64,000 bases of DNA from JBFXCS01 sp050181915 (GTDB taxonomy: Bacteria > Actinomycetota > Thermoleophilia > Miltoncostaeales > Miltoncostaeaceae): the NCBI GenBank assembly GCA_050181915.1, contig JBFXCS010000001.1, positions 992,001 through 1,056,000 of the forward strand, given 5' to 3'. Positions 51,493-60,276 of the stretch are shown in pieces. The notes under the pieces are model-generated. The model was not told where the DNA came from and searched no databases. It saw only the letters and a list, made by a program, of their open reading frames with translations. How positions within the stretch are numbered: position 1 is the first letter of the stretch; each line of letters starts with the position of its first letter. The translations under genes and the position numbers were made by a program.

Positions 51493-51942
51493 CTAGGGGC
51501 GCAGGCCCCGGCGGCGCAGCTCGTCGTCGAGCCTGCGGGCGTCGTCGTCGCTGATCTCGACCGCCTCCTCGGGCCCGTCGCGGCGGCGGCGCGCCCAGAT
51601 GCGCATCAGGATCGGGATGCTGCCCAGCCCCAGCGCCACCGCGATGCCGGGCACCAGCCACGCGAGCAGGTCGAAGCCGGACTTGGGCGGCGTGGCGAGG
51701 ACGTTCTTGCCGAACTCGGCCACGAGGGCGTCGATAATCCGCTGCTTGTCCCAGCCGCGGTCGATGCGCTCGCGGATGAACTCCTTCATGTCGAGCGCGA
51801 CGGGGGCGCTCGACACCTCGAGCGGCGTGTTGCAGGTGGGGCACTTCACCTCGCGGGCCACGTCGCTCACGGTGAGCGCGCTCGCGAGGGCCGGCGCCAT
51901 GGCCAGCAGCACCAGGGCCAGGGCGAGCGCGCGGCGCGTCAC
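51493..51942 (-). CDS. CcmH/CycL-type cytochrome c maturation protein
   Basis: A 149-residue membrane protein involved in keeping apocytochrome cysteines reduced for heme attachment. It has a signal peptide (about 1-22), the CxxC motif VKCPTCNTPLEVSSAP (about 33-48; the family has RCxxCQ), then FIRERIDRGWDKQRIIDALV and FGKNVLATPPKSG, all typical of CcmH. A membrane span (about 102-122) and an acidic tail follow. The GTG overlaps the stop of the thioredoxin-like gene (GTGA). No other ccm genes are in the window, so the rest of the pathway lies elsewhere. Confidence 0.88.
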   Translation of the reverse strand: MTRRALALALVLLAMAPALASALTVSDVAREVKCPTCNTPLEVSSAPVALDMKEFIRERIDRGWDKQRIIDALVAEFGKNVLATPPKSGFDLLAWLVPGIAVALGLGSIPILMRIWARRRRDGPEEAVEISDDDARRLDDELRRRGLRP

Positions 51943-52544
51943 AGCTGGTCCACCGGCGTGGTCACGCTCGCCGGGTCCTCCACGATGCCGATGACGCGGG
52001 CGGCGATGCGGCCCTGCCGGTCGATGATGAAGGTCTCGGGCACGCCGGTGAGCTGGTACGCGCGGTAGGTCGCGTCGGTGCCGTCGCGCAGCGACGGGTA
52101 GGAGACGCCGAAGTCGCGCAGGAAGCCCTTCGCCTTGCCGGTCTCGTCCTGGGTGTCCATGCCCAGCAGCACCACGTCGGAGCGGCCCTGGTAGCGCTTC
52201 GCGATCCGCTCCAGGACGGGCGCCTCCTCCTTGCACGGGTCGCACCACGACGCCCAGAAGTTGAGGATCACGATCCTCCCCCGCAGGTCGCCGAGGGACA
52301 CCCGGCCGGCGGCGGGGATGCCGTCGCCGCCCTGCAGCACGTCGGCGCTGAAGGCCGGCGCGTCCGGCCGCTCGCCGGCGTCGAGGGCGTCCTGGATCGA
52401 CGTGCCGACGTCGCGGTTGAGCAGGCCCACCACCAGCAGCGCCACGACGGCGGCCACGATCAGGCCCGCCACGACCGCCCAGATCGTGCGGCGACGATCC
52501 CAGCCGCCGGCGGCCGGCTGGTCGGGGATGGGCGCGTCCGTCAT
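51939..52544 (-). CDS. TlpA/ResA/CcmG-like membrane thioredoxin
   Basis: A 201-residue thiol-disulfide oxidoreductase that reduces cytochrome c cysteines on the outer face of the membrane. A signal-anchor (about 21-43) precedes a thioredoxin fold (about 60-195) with the active site NFWASWCDPCKEEAPVLERI (WCDPC). PETFIIDRQGRI carries the cis-Pro region. The start is ATG 52544: TACAGT ends 7 nt before it, whereas the earlier in-frame GTG at 52553 would sit inside that -10 box. It is in an operon with the CcmH-like gene downstream, a pair seen in actinobacterial cytochrome maturation. Confidence 0.9.
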   Translation of the reverse strand: MTDAPIPDQPAAGGWDRRRTIWAVVAGLIVAAVVALLVVGLLNRDVGTSIQDALDAGERPDAPAFSADVLQGGDGIPAAGRVSLGDLRGRIVILNFWASWCDPCKEEAPVLERIAKRYQGRSDVVLLGMDTQDETGKAKGFLRDFGVSYPSLRDGTDATYRAYQLTGVPETFIIDRQGRIAARVIGIVEDPASVTTPVDQL

Positions 52545-52557
52545 CGCCGTCACTGTA
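52545..52557 (-). promoter_or_regulatory. Leaderless-type -10 element
   Basis: TACAGT (minus strand, 52552-52557) ends 7 nt before the ATG at 52544 and decides the start of the thioredoxin-like gene. Confidence 0.45.
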
Positions 52558-52596
52558 GCCGCGCGGCGGCGGCCGGCGGCACGTGGCGTTCGTCCC

Positions 52597-53094
52597 CTAC
52601 GGCGCCCGTCGGCGGGCCCGATCGATGAACTCGTCGGGGCCGCTGACGGTCCAGTCGGTCTCGACCTCGTCGGGCAGCAGGTCGAGGCGCGGCGGCGGCG
52701 GCGGCTCGGCCTCGCCCTCGGGCTCCGGCTCGTCGTCGCGCTCGCGGCCGATGAACTCCTCCGGGGCGTGGATCACCCAGGTGGCCTCGGCGCGCTGCGG
52801 CAGCGGCTCGTCGAGCGGCTCGCGGTCGGGACGGGCGGGCGGGGGCTCGGGCGGCGCGGGGGCGTCGTCCACGGGGTCGAGGTCGGCCTCGTCGACCACC
52901 TCGTCGCCCTGCACCACCAGCACCCTCCACTGGGCGGGACCGCCGCCGTGCAGCACCTCGATGCGCTCGCGCTCGACCGCGGCGGCGTCGAGGGCGTCGT
53001 CCTCGTCGCGGTGGGCGGAGATGACGGTGCGCGACATCGACCCGTCGAGGCCGGGCCCCTCGACCACCACCTCGAAGCGGCCGCGCCGCTTCAT
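52597..53094 (-). CDS. Hypothetical protein, paralogue of the gene at 38431-38814, with tail repeat
   Basis: I do not recognise a named family. The 165-residue protein starts with the same unit as the gene at 38431 (RGRFEVVVEG, SAHRDEDDALDAAAVERERIE, WRVLVVQGDEVVDE). An acidic, Pro-rich tail follows that carries two similar motifs, ATWVIHAPEEFIGRER (about 105-120) and TDWTVSGPDEFIDRAR (about 145-160). The repeats suggest a short linear motif for binding a partner. It starts 43 nt after trpC, with a short hairpin between, and may be on the same message. Confidence 0.65.
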   Translation of the reverse strand: MKRRGRFEVVVEGPGLDGSMSRTVISAHRDEDDALDAAAVERERIEVLHGGGPAQWRVLVVQGDEVVDEADLDPVDDAPAPPEPPPARPDREPLDEPLPQRAEATWVIHAPEEFIGRERDDEPEPEGEAEPPPPPRLDLLPDEVETDWTVSGPDEFIDRARRRAP

Positions 53095-53118
53095 CGGAGG
53101 CCGGCCGAGACCGAGGCC

Positions 53119-53137
53119 GATGGCCGGGAGCCGGCCA

Positions 53138-53139
<2 letters not shown>
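53119..53139. terminator. 9-bp hairpin at the end of trpC
   Basis: GATGGCCGG (53119-53127), a 3-nt loop and CCGGCCATC (53131-53139) form a perfect stem that overlaps the trpC stop. It is a possible terminator or mRNA-stabilising hairpin. Confidence 0.4.
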
Positions 53140-53914
<775 letters not shown>

Positions 53915-53927
53915 CGCGACGATGTTA
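53915..53927 (-). promoter_or_regulatory. Leaderless-type -10 element for trpC
   Basis: TAACAT (minus strand, 53922-53927) ends 7 nt before the trpC ATG at 53914. It overlaps the trpD stop region, so trpC could have an internal promoter. Confidence 0.4.
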
Positions 53928-54965
53928 GTAAGGGGCGGGGACGGCGAGCGAACGGGTGGCGTCGACGAAGGCGGCGAGGCGATCACGGGCCGCGCCGGAG
54001 TCGATGCTGGCCCGCGCGGCGGCGACGCCGCCGGGCAGATCGGGGGCCGCCCCGGCCAGCCAGATGCCGGCGGCGGCGTTCAGCACCACCACGTCGCGGG
54101 CCGGTCCCGGCTCCCCGGCCAGCACCGACGTGAGCACCGCGGCGTTGTGGCCCGGGTCGCCGCCCTCGATGGCGCCGTCCGGCGGTGGCGCGAAGCCCAG
54201 CTCGGCGGGGTCGATGTGGGTGACCGTCACCTCCCCGTCGGTCACCTGCACCACGTCGCTGAGGGCCGCGGTGGACAGCTCGTCCATGCCGTCGCGACCG
54301 CGCACCAGCAGCGCGCGCTCGGTGCCCAGCTCGGCGAGCGCCCGCCCCATCCGCTCCAGGTAGGCCACGTCGCTCACCCCCAGCACCTGGCGGGGCGCGC
54401 CGGCGGGGTTGGTGAGCGGGCCGAGCATGTTGAAGATCGTCCTCACCCCCAGGGCCCGCCGCACCGGCACGATGTGGGTGAAGGCCGGGTGGTGGGCCGG
54501 GGCGAACATGAAGCCCAGCCCGGTCTCGCGCAGGCACGCGCCCACCGCCTCGGGCGTCAGGTCGATGCGGGCGCCGAGCGCCTCCAGCACGTCCGCGCTG
54601 CCGCACTTGGAGGTCGCGGAGCGGTTGCCGTGCTTGGCCACCGAGACCCCCGCCCCCGCCACCACGAAGGCGGCGGCGGTGGAGATGTTGAAGGTGGACC
54701 GGCCGCCGCCGGTGCCGCAGGTGTCGATGAAGGGGCCGTCCGGCGCCTCGACGTGCTGCGCGCGGGCGCGGATGGCGGCGGCGAGGCCGGCGAGCTCCTC
54801 GGCGGTCTCGCCCTTCGCCCGCAGGGCGATCAGGAAGGCGGCGGTCTGGGCGTCGCCGGCCTCGCCGGCCATGACGACCTCGAGGGCCTCGGCGGCGCCG
54901 TCGCGGCCCAGGTCGTCGCCGCCGAGCATGCGGTCGATGGCCGCGGAGATGACGGGAGATGGCAT
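53925..54965 (-). CDS. trpD: Anthranilate phosphoribosyltransferase
   Basis: Joins anthranilate to PRPP in the second step of tryptophan synthesis. The 346-residue protein shows the PRPP-binding motif DTCGTGGGRSTFNISTA (about 81-97), KHGNRSATSKCGSADVLEAL, FMFAPAHHPA and RTIFNMLGPLTNPA, all in the family order and at full length. The ATG at 54965 is preceded by a weak AGGA. It follows trpG by 27 nt and precedes trpC, giving a trpE-G-D-C order. trpA, trpB and trpF are not in the window. Confidence 0.96.
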   Translation of the reverse strand: MPSPVISAAIDRMLGGDDLGRDGAAEALEVVMAGEAGDAQTAAFLIALRAKGETAEELAGLAAAIRARAQHVEAPDGPFIDTCGTGGGRSTFNISTAAAFVVAGAGVSVAKHGNRSATSKCGSADVLEALGARIDLTPEAVGACLRETGLGFMFAPAHHPAFTHIVPVRRALGVRTIFNMLGPLTNPAGAPRQVLGVSDVAYLERMGRALAELGTERALLVRGRDGMDELSTAALSDVVQVTDGEVTVTHIDPAELGFAPPPDGAIEGGDPGHNAAVLTSVLAGEPGPARDVVVLNAAAGIWLAGAAPDLPGGVAAARASIDSGAARDRLAAFVDATRSLAVPAPY

Positions 54966-54992
54966 CTGGTGTCCTGGGGGATTCCTTCGGGG

Positions 54993-55565
54993 TCAGGCGG
55001 TGAGGGACAGGAAGTTCCGGAGCAGGGCCTTGCCGGATCCGGTGAGGATCGACTCGGGGTGGAACTGGACGCCCTCCACCGGCAGCGAGCGGTGGCGCAG
55101 GCCCATCACCACGTCGCCGTCGGTCCAGGCGGTGACCTCCAGGTCGGGCGCGCCGTCGGGGTCGACCACCAGCGAGTGGTAGCGGGTGGCGGTCATCGGG
55201 TTCTCGATGCCGGCGAAGACGGTGCGGCCGTCGTGGCGGATCTCGCTCGTCTTGCCGTGCACCGGCTCGCGCCCGCGCACCACCCGCCCGCCGAAGGCCT
55301 GCCCGATGGCCTGGTGGCCCAGGCACACGCCCAGCACCGGCACCGTGCCGGCCAGGTCGAGGATCGCCGCGACCGAGATGCCGGCCTCGTCGGGGGTCTT
55401 CGGACCCGGCGAGACGACCAGGTGGGTGGGCTCCAGGGCGCGCACGCCGGCCAGGTCGATGGCGTCGTGGCGGCGCACCTCGATCTCGGCGCCCAGCTCC
55501 CCCAGGTACTGCACCAGGTTGTAGGTGAAGCTGTCGTAGTTGTCGATCAGGACGACGCGGGGCAC
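54993..55565 (-). CDS. trpG: Anthranilate synthase component II (glutamine amidotransferase)
   Basis: Supplies ammonia from glutamine to TrpE. The 190-residue class I glutamine amidotransferase shows the opening VVLIDNYDSFTYNLVQYL, the oxyanion and nucleophile motif PVLGVCLGHQAIGQAFGG (Cys about 82), and the HPES triad end in GVQFHPESILT (His, Glu). All catalytic residues are present. Because the same subunit can serve para-aminobenzoate synthesis (PabA), dual use is possible. GTG 55565 is 3 nt after the trpE stop. Confidence 0.95.
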   Translation of the reverse strand: MPRVVLIDNYDSFTYNLVQYLGELGAEIEVRRHDAIDLAGVRALEPTHLVVSPGPKTPDEAGISVAAILDLAGTVPVLGVCLGHQAIGQAFGGRVVRGREPVHGKTSEIRHDGRTVFAGIENPMTATRYHSLVVDPDGAPDLEVTAWTDGDVVMGLRHRSLPVEGVQFHPESILTGSGKALLRNFLSLTA

Positions 55566-55568
55566 GGG

Positions 55569-57098
55569 CTACCAGTCCGCCTGCGCGGCGGCGACCTCGA
55601 TGGCCCGGAAGAGGGCGGCCGCCTTGTTCTGGGTCTCCTCGTACTCGGTGGCCGGCACCGAGTCGGCCACGATGCCCGCCCCCGCCTGGGCGTGGACCAT
55701 GCCGTCGTGGCACACCAGCGTCCGGATGGTGATGCACGAGTCGAGGCTGCCGTCCCATCCCAGCCAGGCGACCGCGCCGCCGTAGGGGCCGCGCTTGGTG
55801 GGCTCCAGCTCGTCGATGATCTCCATCGCCCGCACCTTCGGCGCGCCCGACAGGGTGCCGGCCGGGAAGGTGGCGCGCAGGGCGTCCGAGGCGCGCATGC
55901 CGGGGGCGAGGCGCCCCACGACGCCGCTCTCGATGTGCATCACGTGGCTGTAGCGGCGCACGTCCATGAGCTCGCTGACGTGGACGGTGCCGATCTCGGA
56001 CACGCGCCCCAGGTCGTTGCGCCCCAGGTCCACCAGCATCACGTGCTCGGCCCGCTCCTTCGGGTCGGCGATCAGCTCCTCGCCGAGGCGCTGGTCCTCG
56101 TCCTCGTCGGCGCCGCGCGGGCGGCTGCCGGCGATCGGGTGCATCTCGACGTGTGACTCCTCCACCTTCACCAGCATCTCCGGCGACGACCCCACCAGGG
56201 TCACGCCGTCCACCTCGAGGAAGAACATGTACGGCGACGGGTTCACCGTGCGCAGGCCGCGGTAGATGGCGAAGGGATCGAGGTCGACCGGCGCCGAGAA
56301 GCGCTGCGAGGGGACGATCTGGAAGGCGTCGCCGGCGAAGATGTACTCGCGCGCCCGCTCGACCCCGGCCTCGAAGGCCTCGCGGGTCATGTTGCTGGTC
56401 ACCTCGCCCAGCGCCGGCTCGCCCTCCCGTGCGGGGGCAACGGGCACCGGGCCGGCGAGGCGCGCCTTCAGCTCGGACAGCTCCGCGACGGTGCGCCAAT
56501 AGGCCGCCTCGGGATCGGCGCCGTCGTCGAGCCGGCAGGGCGCGACGACGGTGAGCGTGCGGCGCAGGTGGTCGAACAGCACCACCGGGCCGGTGATGAG
56601 GGCCACCAGGTCGGGGATGCCGCGGTCGTCGGGGGGCTCGTCCGGCAGCCGCTCGACGGTGCGCACCAGGTCGTAGCCGAAGAAGCCGACGGCGCCGCCG
56701 TAGAAGCTGAGCGGCTCGGCGGGAGGGGCCATGCCGACGCGGGCGGCGGCGTCCTCGACGGCGCCGAAGGGGTCGCCGGCGTCCAGCTCGCGGGTCGTGC
56801 CGTCGGCCGCCGTCTCGACCAGGCGGCCGCCCGCGCCGCGCAGGATCGCCTGGGGGCGGGTGCCGATCATTGAGTAGCGGCCCAGGCGCCCGTGCTCCAC
56901 CGACTCGAGCAGGAAGGCGGGCCCGCCGTCGCGGAGCTTGAGGAAGGCGCTGACCGGCGTCTCGCAGTCGGCGATGTAGGTGTGGGCCAGCGGCACCTGC
57001 CCGAAGCGCCCCGCCAGGGCGCGCAGGGCCTCCGGCCCCGGCGTCACATCGAGGCGCGGCCCGGGCCGCGGCGGCGCGGTGAGGCGCAGCCGGGTCAT
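55569..57098 (-). CDS. trpE: Anthranilate synthase component I
   Basis: Converts chorismate and ammonia to anthranilate, the first step of tryptophan synthesis. The 509-residue protein has the N-terminal regulatory part with the tryptophan-binding LLESVEHGRLGRYSMIG (about 58-74), and the chorismate-binding part with FQIVPSQRFSAP, IAGSRPRGADEDED, VDLGRNDLGRVSEIGTV and FPAGTLSGAPKVRAMEIID. The LLES element suggests feedback inhibition by tryptophan. ATG 57098 overlaps the hisIE stop (ATGA), linking histidine and tryptophan genes on one message. Confidence 0.96.
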   Translation of the reverse strand: MTRLRLTAPPRPGPRLDVTPGPEALRALAGRFGQVPLAHTYIADCETPVSAFLKLRDGGPAFLLESVEHGRLGRYSMIGTRPQAILRGAGGRLVETAADGTTRELDAGDPFGAVEDAAARVGMAPPAEPLSFYGGAVGFFGYDLVRTVERLPDEPPDDRGIPDLVALITGPVVLFDHLRRTLTVVAPCRLDDGADPEAAYWRTVAELSELKARLAGPVPVAPAREGEPALGEVTSNMTREAFEAGVERAREYIFAGDAFQIVPSQRFSAPVDLDPFAIYRGLRTVNPSPYMFFLEVDGVTLVGSSPEMLVKVEESHVEMHPIAGSRPRGADEDEDQRLGEELIADPKERAEHVMLVDLGRNDLGRVSEIGTVHVSELMDVRRYSHVMHIESGVVGRLAPGMRASDALRATFPAGTLSGAPKVRAMEIIDELEPTKRGPYGGAVAWLGWDGSLDSCITIRTLVCHDGMVHAQAGAGIVADSVPATEYEETQNKAAALFRAIEVAAAQADW

Positions 57099-57766
57099 CT
57101 CAGGCCGCCGCGCCCCCGGCGCGACGCCAGCTCGGCCGCCACCTCGCCCATCTCGACCCCCGCCTCGCGCCACAGCACGGCCAGGTGGTACAGGAGGTCG
57201 GCGCTCTCGTAGATCACCTGGTCGCGCTCGCGCCCCTTCGCCGCGATCACCACCTCGGTGGCCTCCTCCCCCACCTTCTTGCAGACGGTGTCGATGCCCT
57301 TGGCGAGCAGGCGGGCGGTGTAGGAGGAGTCGGGGTCGGCCGCCGAGGCGCGCTCGGCGATGGTGCGCTCCAGGTCGGCGAGGGCGGCGAAGGGCGCCGG
57401 CGGGTCGCCGTCGGTGAGCGACGTGAAGAAGCAGGAGGGGGCGCCGGTGTGGCAGGCGACGCCGGTCTGGTCGACCAGCACCAGGAGGGCGTCCCGGTCG
57501 CAGTCGAGCACCACCGCCCGCACCGCCTGGGTGTTGCCGCTGGTGGCGCCCTTGTGCCACAGCTCCCGGCGCGAGCGGCTCCAGAACCAGGTCTCGCCGC
57601 GCTCGAGCGTGCGCTCGAGCGACTCGCGGTTCATCCACGCCTGGGTGAGGACGCGCCCGTCGGTGGCGTCCTGCACGATCGCCGAGACCAGGCCGTCGTC
57701 GTTGAAGCGCACCCGGTCCGCCAGCTCCCGCGCCGGCACCGGCGCGCCCGTTCCCGTGCGGGGCAC
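57095..57766 (-). CDS. hisIE: Bifunctional phosphoribosyl-AMP cyclohydrolase/phosphoribosyl-ATP diphosphatase
   Basis: Catalyses two steps of histidine synthesis: removal of pyrophosphate from PR-ATP and ring opening of PR-AMP. The 223-residue fusion has HisI first (about 15-115), with VLTQAWMNRESLERTLE, LWHKGATSGN and zinc cysteines in VLDCDRDALL and ACHTGAPSCFF. HisE follows (about 125-210), with YTARLLAKGIDTVCKKVGEE and ESADLLYHLAVLW. The fusion is common in some phyla, while most actinobacteria keep hisI and hisE apart. GTG 57766 shares its G with the deoC stop (TAGTG), so they are coupled. Confidence 0.95.
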   Translation of the reverse strand: MPRTGTGAPVPARELADRVRFNDDGLVSAIVQDATDGRVLTQAWMNRESLERTLERGETWFWSRSRRELWHKGATSGNTQAVRAVVLDCDRDALLVLVDQTGVACHTGAPSCFFTSLTDGDPPAPFAALADLERTIAERASAADPDSSYTARLLAKGIDTVCKKVGEEATEVVIAAKGRERDQVIYESADLLYHLAVLWREAGVEMGEVAAELASRRGRGGLR

Positions 57767-58464
57767 TAGGCCCCGCCGTTCAGCGCGTGGAGCTCGGCCA
57801 TGACGCTGACCGCGGCGGAGGTGCCCACCCGCGCCGCGCCGGCGCCGATCATGGCCTGCACCGCCTCGAGCGTCTGCACGCCGCCGGCGGCCTTCACGCC
57901 CACGCCCTCGGGCAGGGCGTCGCGCATCAGCTCCACGTCGTGGACCGTGGCCTCGGTGCCCTCGCCGGTGCAGGTCTTGGCGAAGTCGGCCCCGACGTCG
58001 TCGACGATCTTGCAGGCGAGGCGCTTCAGCTTGTCGTCCATCAGCGGGGCCTCGATGATGACCTTGACCAGCACGTCGCCCCGCGCGTCGTTCGCGGCGC
58101 GGCCGCGGATCGCCCTCACCACCCTCGCGAGGTCGTCGCGTACCAGCTTGAAATCACCCGTCAGCATCGCCCGGTAGTTCATGACGATGTCGATCTCGTC
58201 GGCGCCCTGGGCGACGGCCCGGTCGGCGGCCTGGGCGCGCTCGGCCGTGGTGGACGCGCCGCGGGGGTAGTCGATCACGGCGCAGGTCTTCACGTCGCAG
58301 CCGCGCAGCAGCTCCACGACCTGCGGCACGAAGCGGGGGAGCGCGCAGAGGGCGGCGAAGTGGTGCTCGCGCGCCTCGGCGCAGGCCCGCTCGATGTCGG
58401 CCTCGGTGATGTCGGCCCCGAGCACCATCTGATCGAGCGTCTTCGTGAGGTCCTCGGCACGCAT
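57766..58464 (-). CDS. deoC: Deoxyribose-phosphate aldolase
   Basis: Cleaves 2-deoxyribose 5-phosphate to acetaldehyde and glyceraldehyde 3-phosphate in deoxynucleoside breakdown. The 232-residue TIM barrel shows the Schiff-base Lys in LVKVIIEAPLMDD, with the second Lys in GVGVKAAGGVQTLEA, plus DEIDIVMNYRAML. Everything required for activity is seen. It comes first in an unusual operon with histidine and tryptophan genes. Its ATG 58464 shares an A with the TGA of a 10-codon mini-ORF (TGATG) that starts at the leaderless promoter, so deoC translation may depend on that peptide. Confidence 0.92.
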   Translation of the reverse strand: MRAEDLTKTLDQMVLGADITEADIERACAEAREHHFAALCALPRFVPQVVELLRGCDVKTCAVIDYPRGASTTAERAQAADRAVAQGADEIDIVMNYRAMLTGDFKLVRDDLARVVRAIRGRAANDARGDVLVKVIIEAPLMDDKLKRLACKIVDDVGADFAKTCTGEGTEATVHDVELMRDALPEGVGVKAAGGVQTLEAVQAMIGAGAARVGTSAAVSVMAELHALNGGA

Positions 58465-58496
58465 CAGGACGACACGACGCGTGGGAGCCTGATCAT
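58464..58496 (-). CDS. Candidate 10-residue leader peptide before deoC
   Basis: MIRLPRVVSS starts at an ATG 7 nt after TATACT, a near-perfect -10 box, and its TGA overlaps the deoC ATG (TGATG). It is in a different frame from deoC. This is the second such arrangement in the window (see 20066-20116). Confidence 0.4.
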   Translation of the reverse strand: MIRLPRVVSS

Positions 58497-58509
58497 CCGG
58501 CCGAGTATA
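58497..58509 (-). promoter_or_regulatory. Leaderless-type -10 element of the deoC-his-trp cluster
   Basis: TATACT (minus strand, 58504-58509), 7 nt before the mini-ORF ATG at 58496. It is one of the strongest -10 boxes in the window. Confidence 0.5.
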
Positions 58510-58531
58510 GCGACGCGCCGGGCGGCGGCCG

Positions 58532-59386
58532 GTGCCTGAGCTGCCCGAGCTGCAGGCCCTCGCCGAGGGGCTCACCGACGCCCTCCGCGGTCGCGTGGTG
58601 CGGGGGGCGCGGCTGCTGCACCCGGCCACCCTCAAGTCGGGCGACCCGCCGCTCGACGCCCTGGCCGGACGGGCCGTCGAGCGGGTGTGGCGGCGCGGCA
58701 AGCTGCTGGGCGTGGCGGTGGAGGGCGACCTCACCCTGGTCGTGCACCTGATGCAGGCCGGCCGCCTCGGCCTGGCGACGCCGCGCGGCCCGCGCGCCGG
58801 GCGCCAGGCGGCCCTCGACCTCGACCTGGGCGAGGGGCAGGTGCTGCGCCTGCGCGAGCTGTCGACCCACCGGCGGGCCTCGGCGCACCTGCTCGACGCC
58901 GCCGGCCTCGCCGCCCACCGGCCGCTCACCCGGCTCGGGCCGGAGCCGCTGGGCCTCGACGCAGACGGCTGGCGGGCGGCGATGGGCGGCGCGGGCGCGC
59001 TGCTGCACACGGCGCTGCGCGACGGGCGCCGCGTCGCGGGCATCGGCCGCGCCTACTGCGACGACATCATGTGGGCGGCGCGCCTGGCGCCCTTCGCCCG
59101 GGCCCCCTCCCTCGACGACGAGCAGATCGAGCGCCTGCGCGCCGCGACCGACACCGTCCTCGGCCAGGCGCTGGAGCGGGCCCGCGCGACGATCGCCACC
59201 GACCTGCCGAACCGCGAGGGGCGCGTCACGGTCGCCCACAGCCATCACGGCGAGCCGTGCCTGCGCTGCGGCACCGCGCTGGCCCGCGTCTCGTTCACCG
59301 GCCATGAGATCGTCTACTGCCCCACCTGCCAGACCGGCGGCCGCCTCTACCGCGATCGCCGCATGAGCCGGCTGCTGGGCGCGTGA
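58532..59386 (+). CDS. Fpg/Nei-family DNA glycosylase
   Basis: Excises oxidised bases and nicks the backbone in base-excision repair. The 284-residue protein has the catalytic Pro2-Glu3 (MPELPELQALAEGL), the basic Lys in RRGKLLGVAVEG, the helix-two-turn-helix GIGRAYCDDIMWAARLAPF (about 170-188) and a C-terminal zinc finger with CLRCGTALARVSFTGHE and CPTCQT. Whether it is Fpg (8-oxoG) or a Nei/Nei2-type glycosylase is open; Asn of the Fpg GIGNIYADE motif is Arg here. The start is GTG. It is divergent from deoC and overlaps the Nudix gene by GTGA. Confidence 0.92.
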   Translation: MPELPELQALAEGLTDALRGRVVRGARLLHPATLKSGDPPLDALAGRAVERVWRRGKLLGVAVEGDLTLVVHLMQAGRLGLATPRGPRAGRQAALDLDLGEGQVLRLRELSTHRRASAHLLDAAGLAAHRPLTRLGPEPLGLDADGWRAAMGGAGALLHTALRDGRRVAGIGRAYCDDIMWAARLAPFARAPSLDDEQIERLRAATDTVLGQALERARATIATDLPNREGRVTVAHSHHGEPCLRCGTALARVSFTGHEIVYCPTCQTGGRLYRDRRMSRLLGA

Positions 59387-59847
59387 GGACCTCCGCCGGC
59401 ATCCTCGTCTACCGCCTCGGCGGGGCCGCGCGCGAGGTGCTGCTGGGGCACATGGGCGGCCCGTTCTGGGCGGGCCGCGACGACGGCGCCTGGTCGATCC
59501 CCAAGGGCGAGATCGAGGTCGGCGAGGAGCCCCTCGACGGTGCGCGACGCGAGTTCCGCGAGGAGGTCGGCCACGCGCCGCCCGACGGGCCCCTGCTCGA
59601 CCTGGGCGAGGTGCGCGGCCGCGGCAAGCGGGTGCGCGCCTGGGCGGTGGAGGGCGACTTCGATCCGGCGGCCATCCGGCCCGGCCTGTTCGAGATGGAG
59701 TGGCCTCCCCGCTCGGGGCGCATCCAGAGCTTCCCCGAGCTCGACCGGGTGGCCTGGCACGGGCTCGACGACGCCCGCCGCCGGGTCGTGAAGAGCCAGG
59801 TCGAGCTGCTCGACCGGCTCGATGCCCTGCTGGACGGCCGCCGGTGA
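59383..59847 (+). CDS. Nudix hydrolase
   Basis: A 154-residue pyrophosphohydrolase of the Nudix superfamily. The Nudix box is GEIEVGEEPLDGARREFREE (about 43-62) followed by VG, a good match to GX5EX7REUXEEXGU. It is preceded by DDGAWSIPKG. The family member resembles ones that act on nucleotide diphosphates or oxidised precursors. Being translated with a DNA glycosylase (GTGA overlap at 59383-59386), a role in cleaning damaged nucleotides or related repair is plausible (inference). Confidence 0.9.
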   Translation: MRTSAGILVYRLGGAAREVLLGHMGGPFWAGRDDGAWSIPKGEIEVGEEPLDGARREFREEVGHAPPDGPLLDLGEVRGRGKRVRAWAVEGDFDPAAIRPGLFEMEWPPRSGRIQSFPELDRVAWHGLDDARRRVVKSQVELLDRLDALLDGRR

Positions 59848-59869
59848 GCGGCGCGCCCTCGCGTGCGCC

Positions 59870-60259
59870 CTAGCCCGTGCCACCCCGAGGCCGCCGGGGC
59901 CAGGCGGTCACCGGAAGCGCCCACCCCAGATGCAGGGCGATGACGATCGCCATCGCGCCCGACGCGTCCTCGTGCCGCCCGAGGGCATCCGCGAGCAGGT
60001 AGATGCCGACCGTGACGGCGACGCAGATGGGAAGCGCCCAGCGCAACCTCATCTGCGGTGGGAAACTGTCGGGCCACCGCCGGGCGAATCCCACGATCGC
60101 CGTCACCGCCACGCCGCCTGCGATACCCGCGCCGAATATCACGACGGACTCGTCGGTCACCACGCTGCACATCACGGCGGCGAGGGTGACGAGAGCGACG
60201 ATGGCGAAGGTCTCCCAGGGCTCGAACCGCTGATCGTCCGCGCAGCTAGCCCCGGACAC
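59870..60259 (-). CDS. Small four-span membrane protein, function unknown
   Basis: I do not recognise this 129-residue protein. It has four hydrophobic segments (about 18-36, 40-58, 75-92, 103-120), short loops and the Trp-rich ends RWPDSFPP and GWALPVTAWPRRPRG. Such compact four-span proteins are often orphan. GGAGGGG stands 6 nt before the GTG at 60259. The codon use is somewhat less GC-biased than in the neighbours and the gene lies at the edge of the accessory patch, so transfer is possible. Confidence 0.6.
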   Translation of the reverse strand: MSGASCADDQRFEPWETFAIVALVTLAAVMCSVVTDESVVIFGAGIAGGVAVTAIVGFARRWPDSFPPQMRLRWALPICVAVTVGIYLLADALGRHEDASGAMAIVIALHLGWALPVTAWPRRPRGGTG

Positions 60260-60276
60260 GCGGAACCCCTCCGAGG

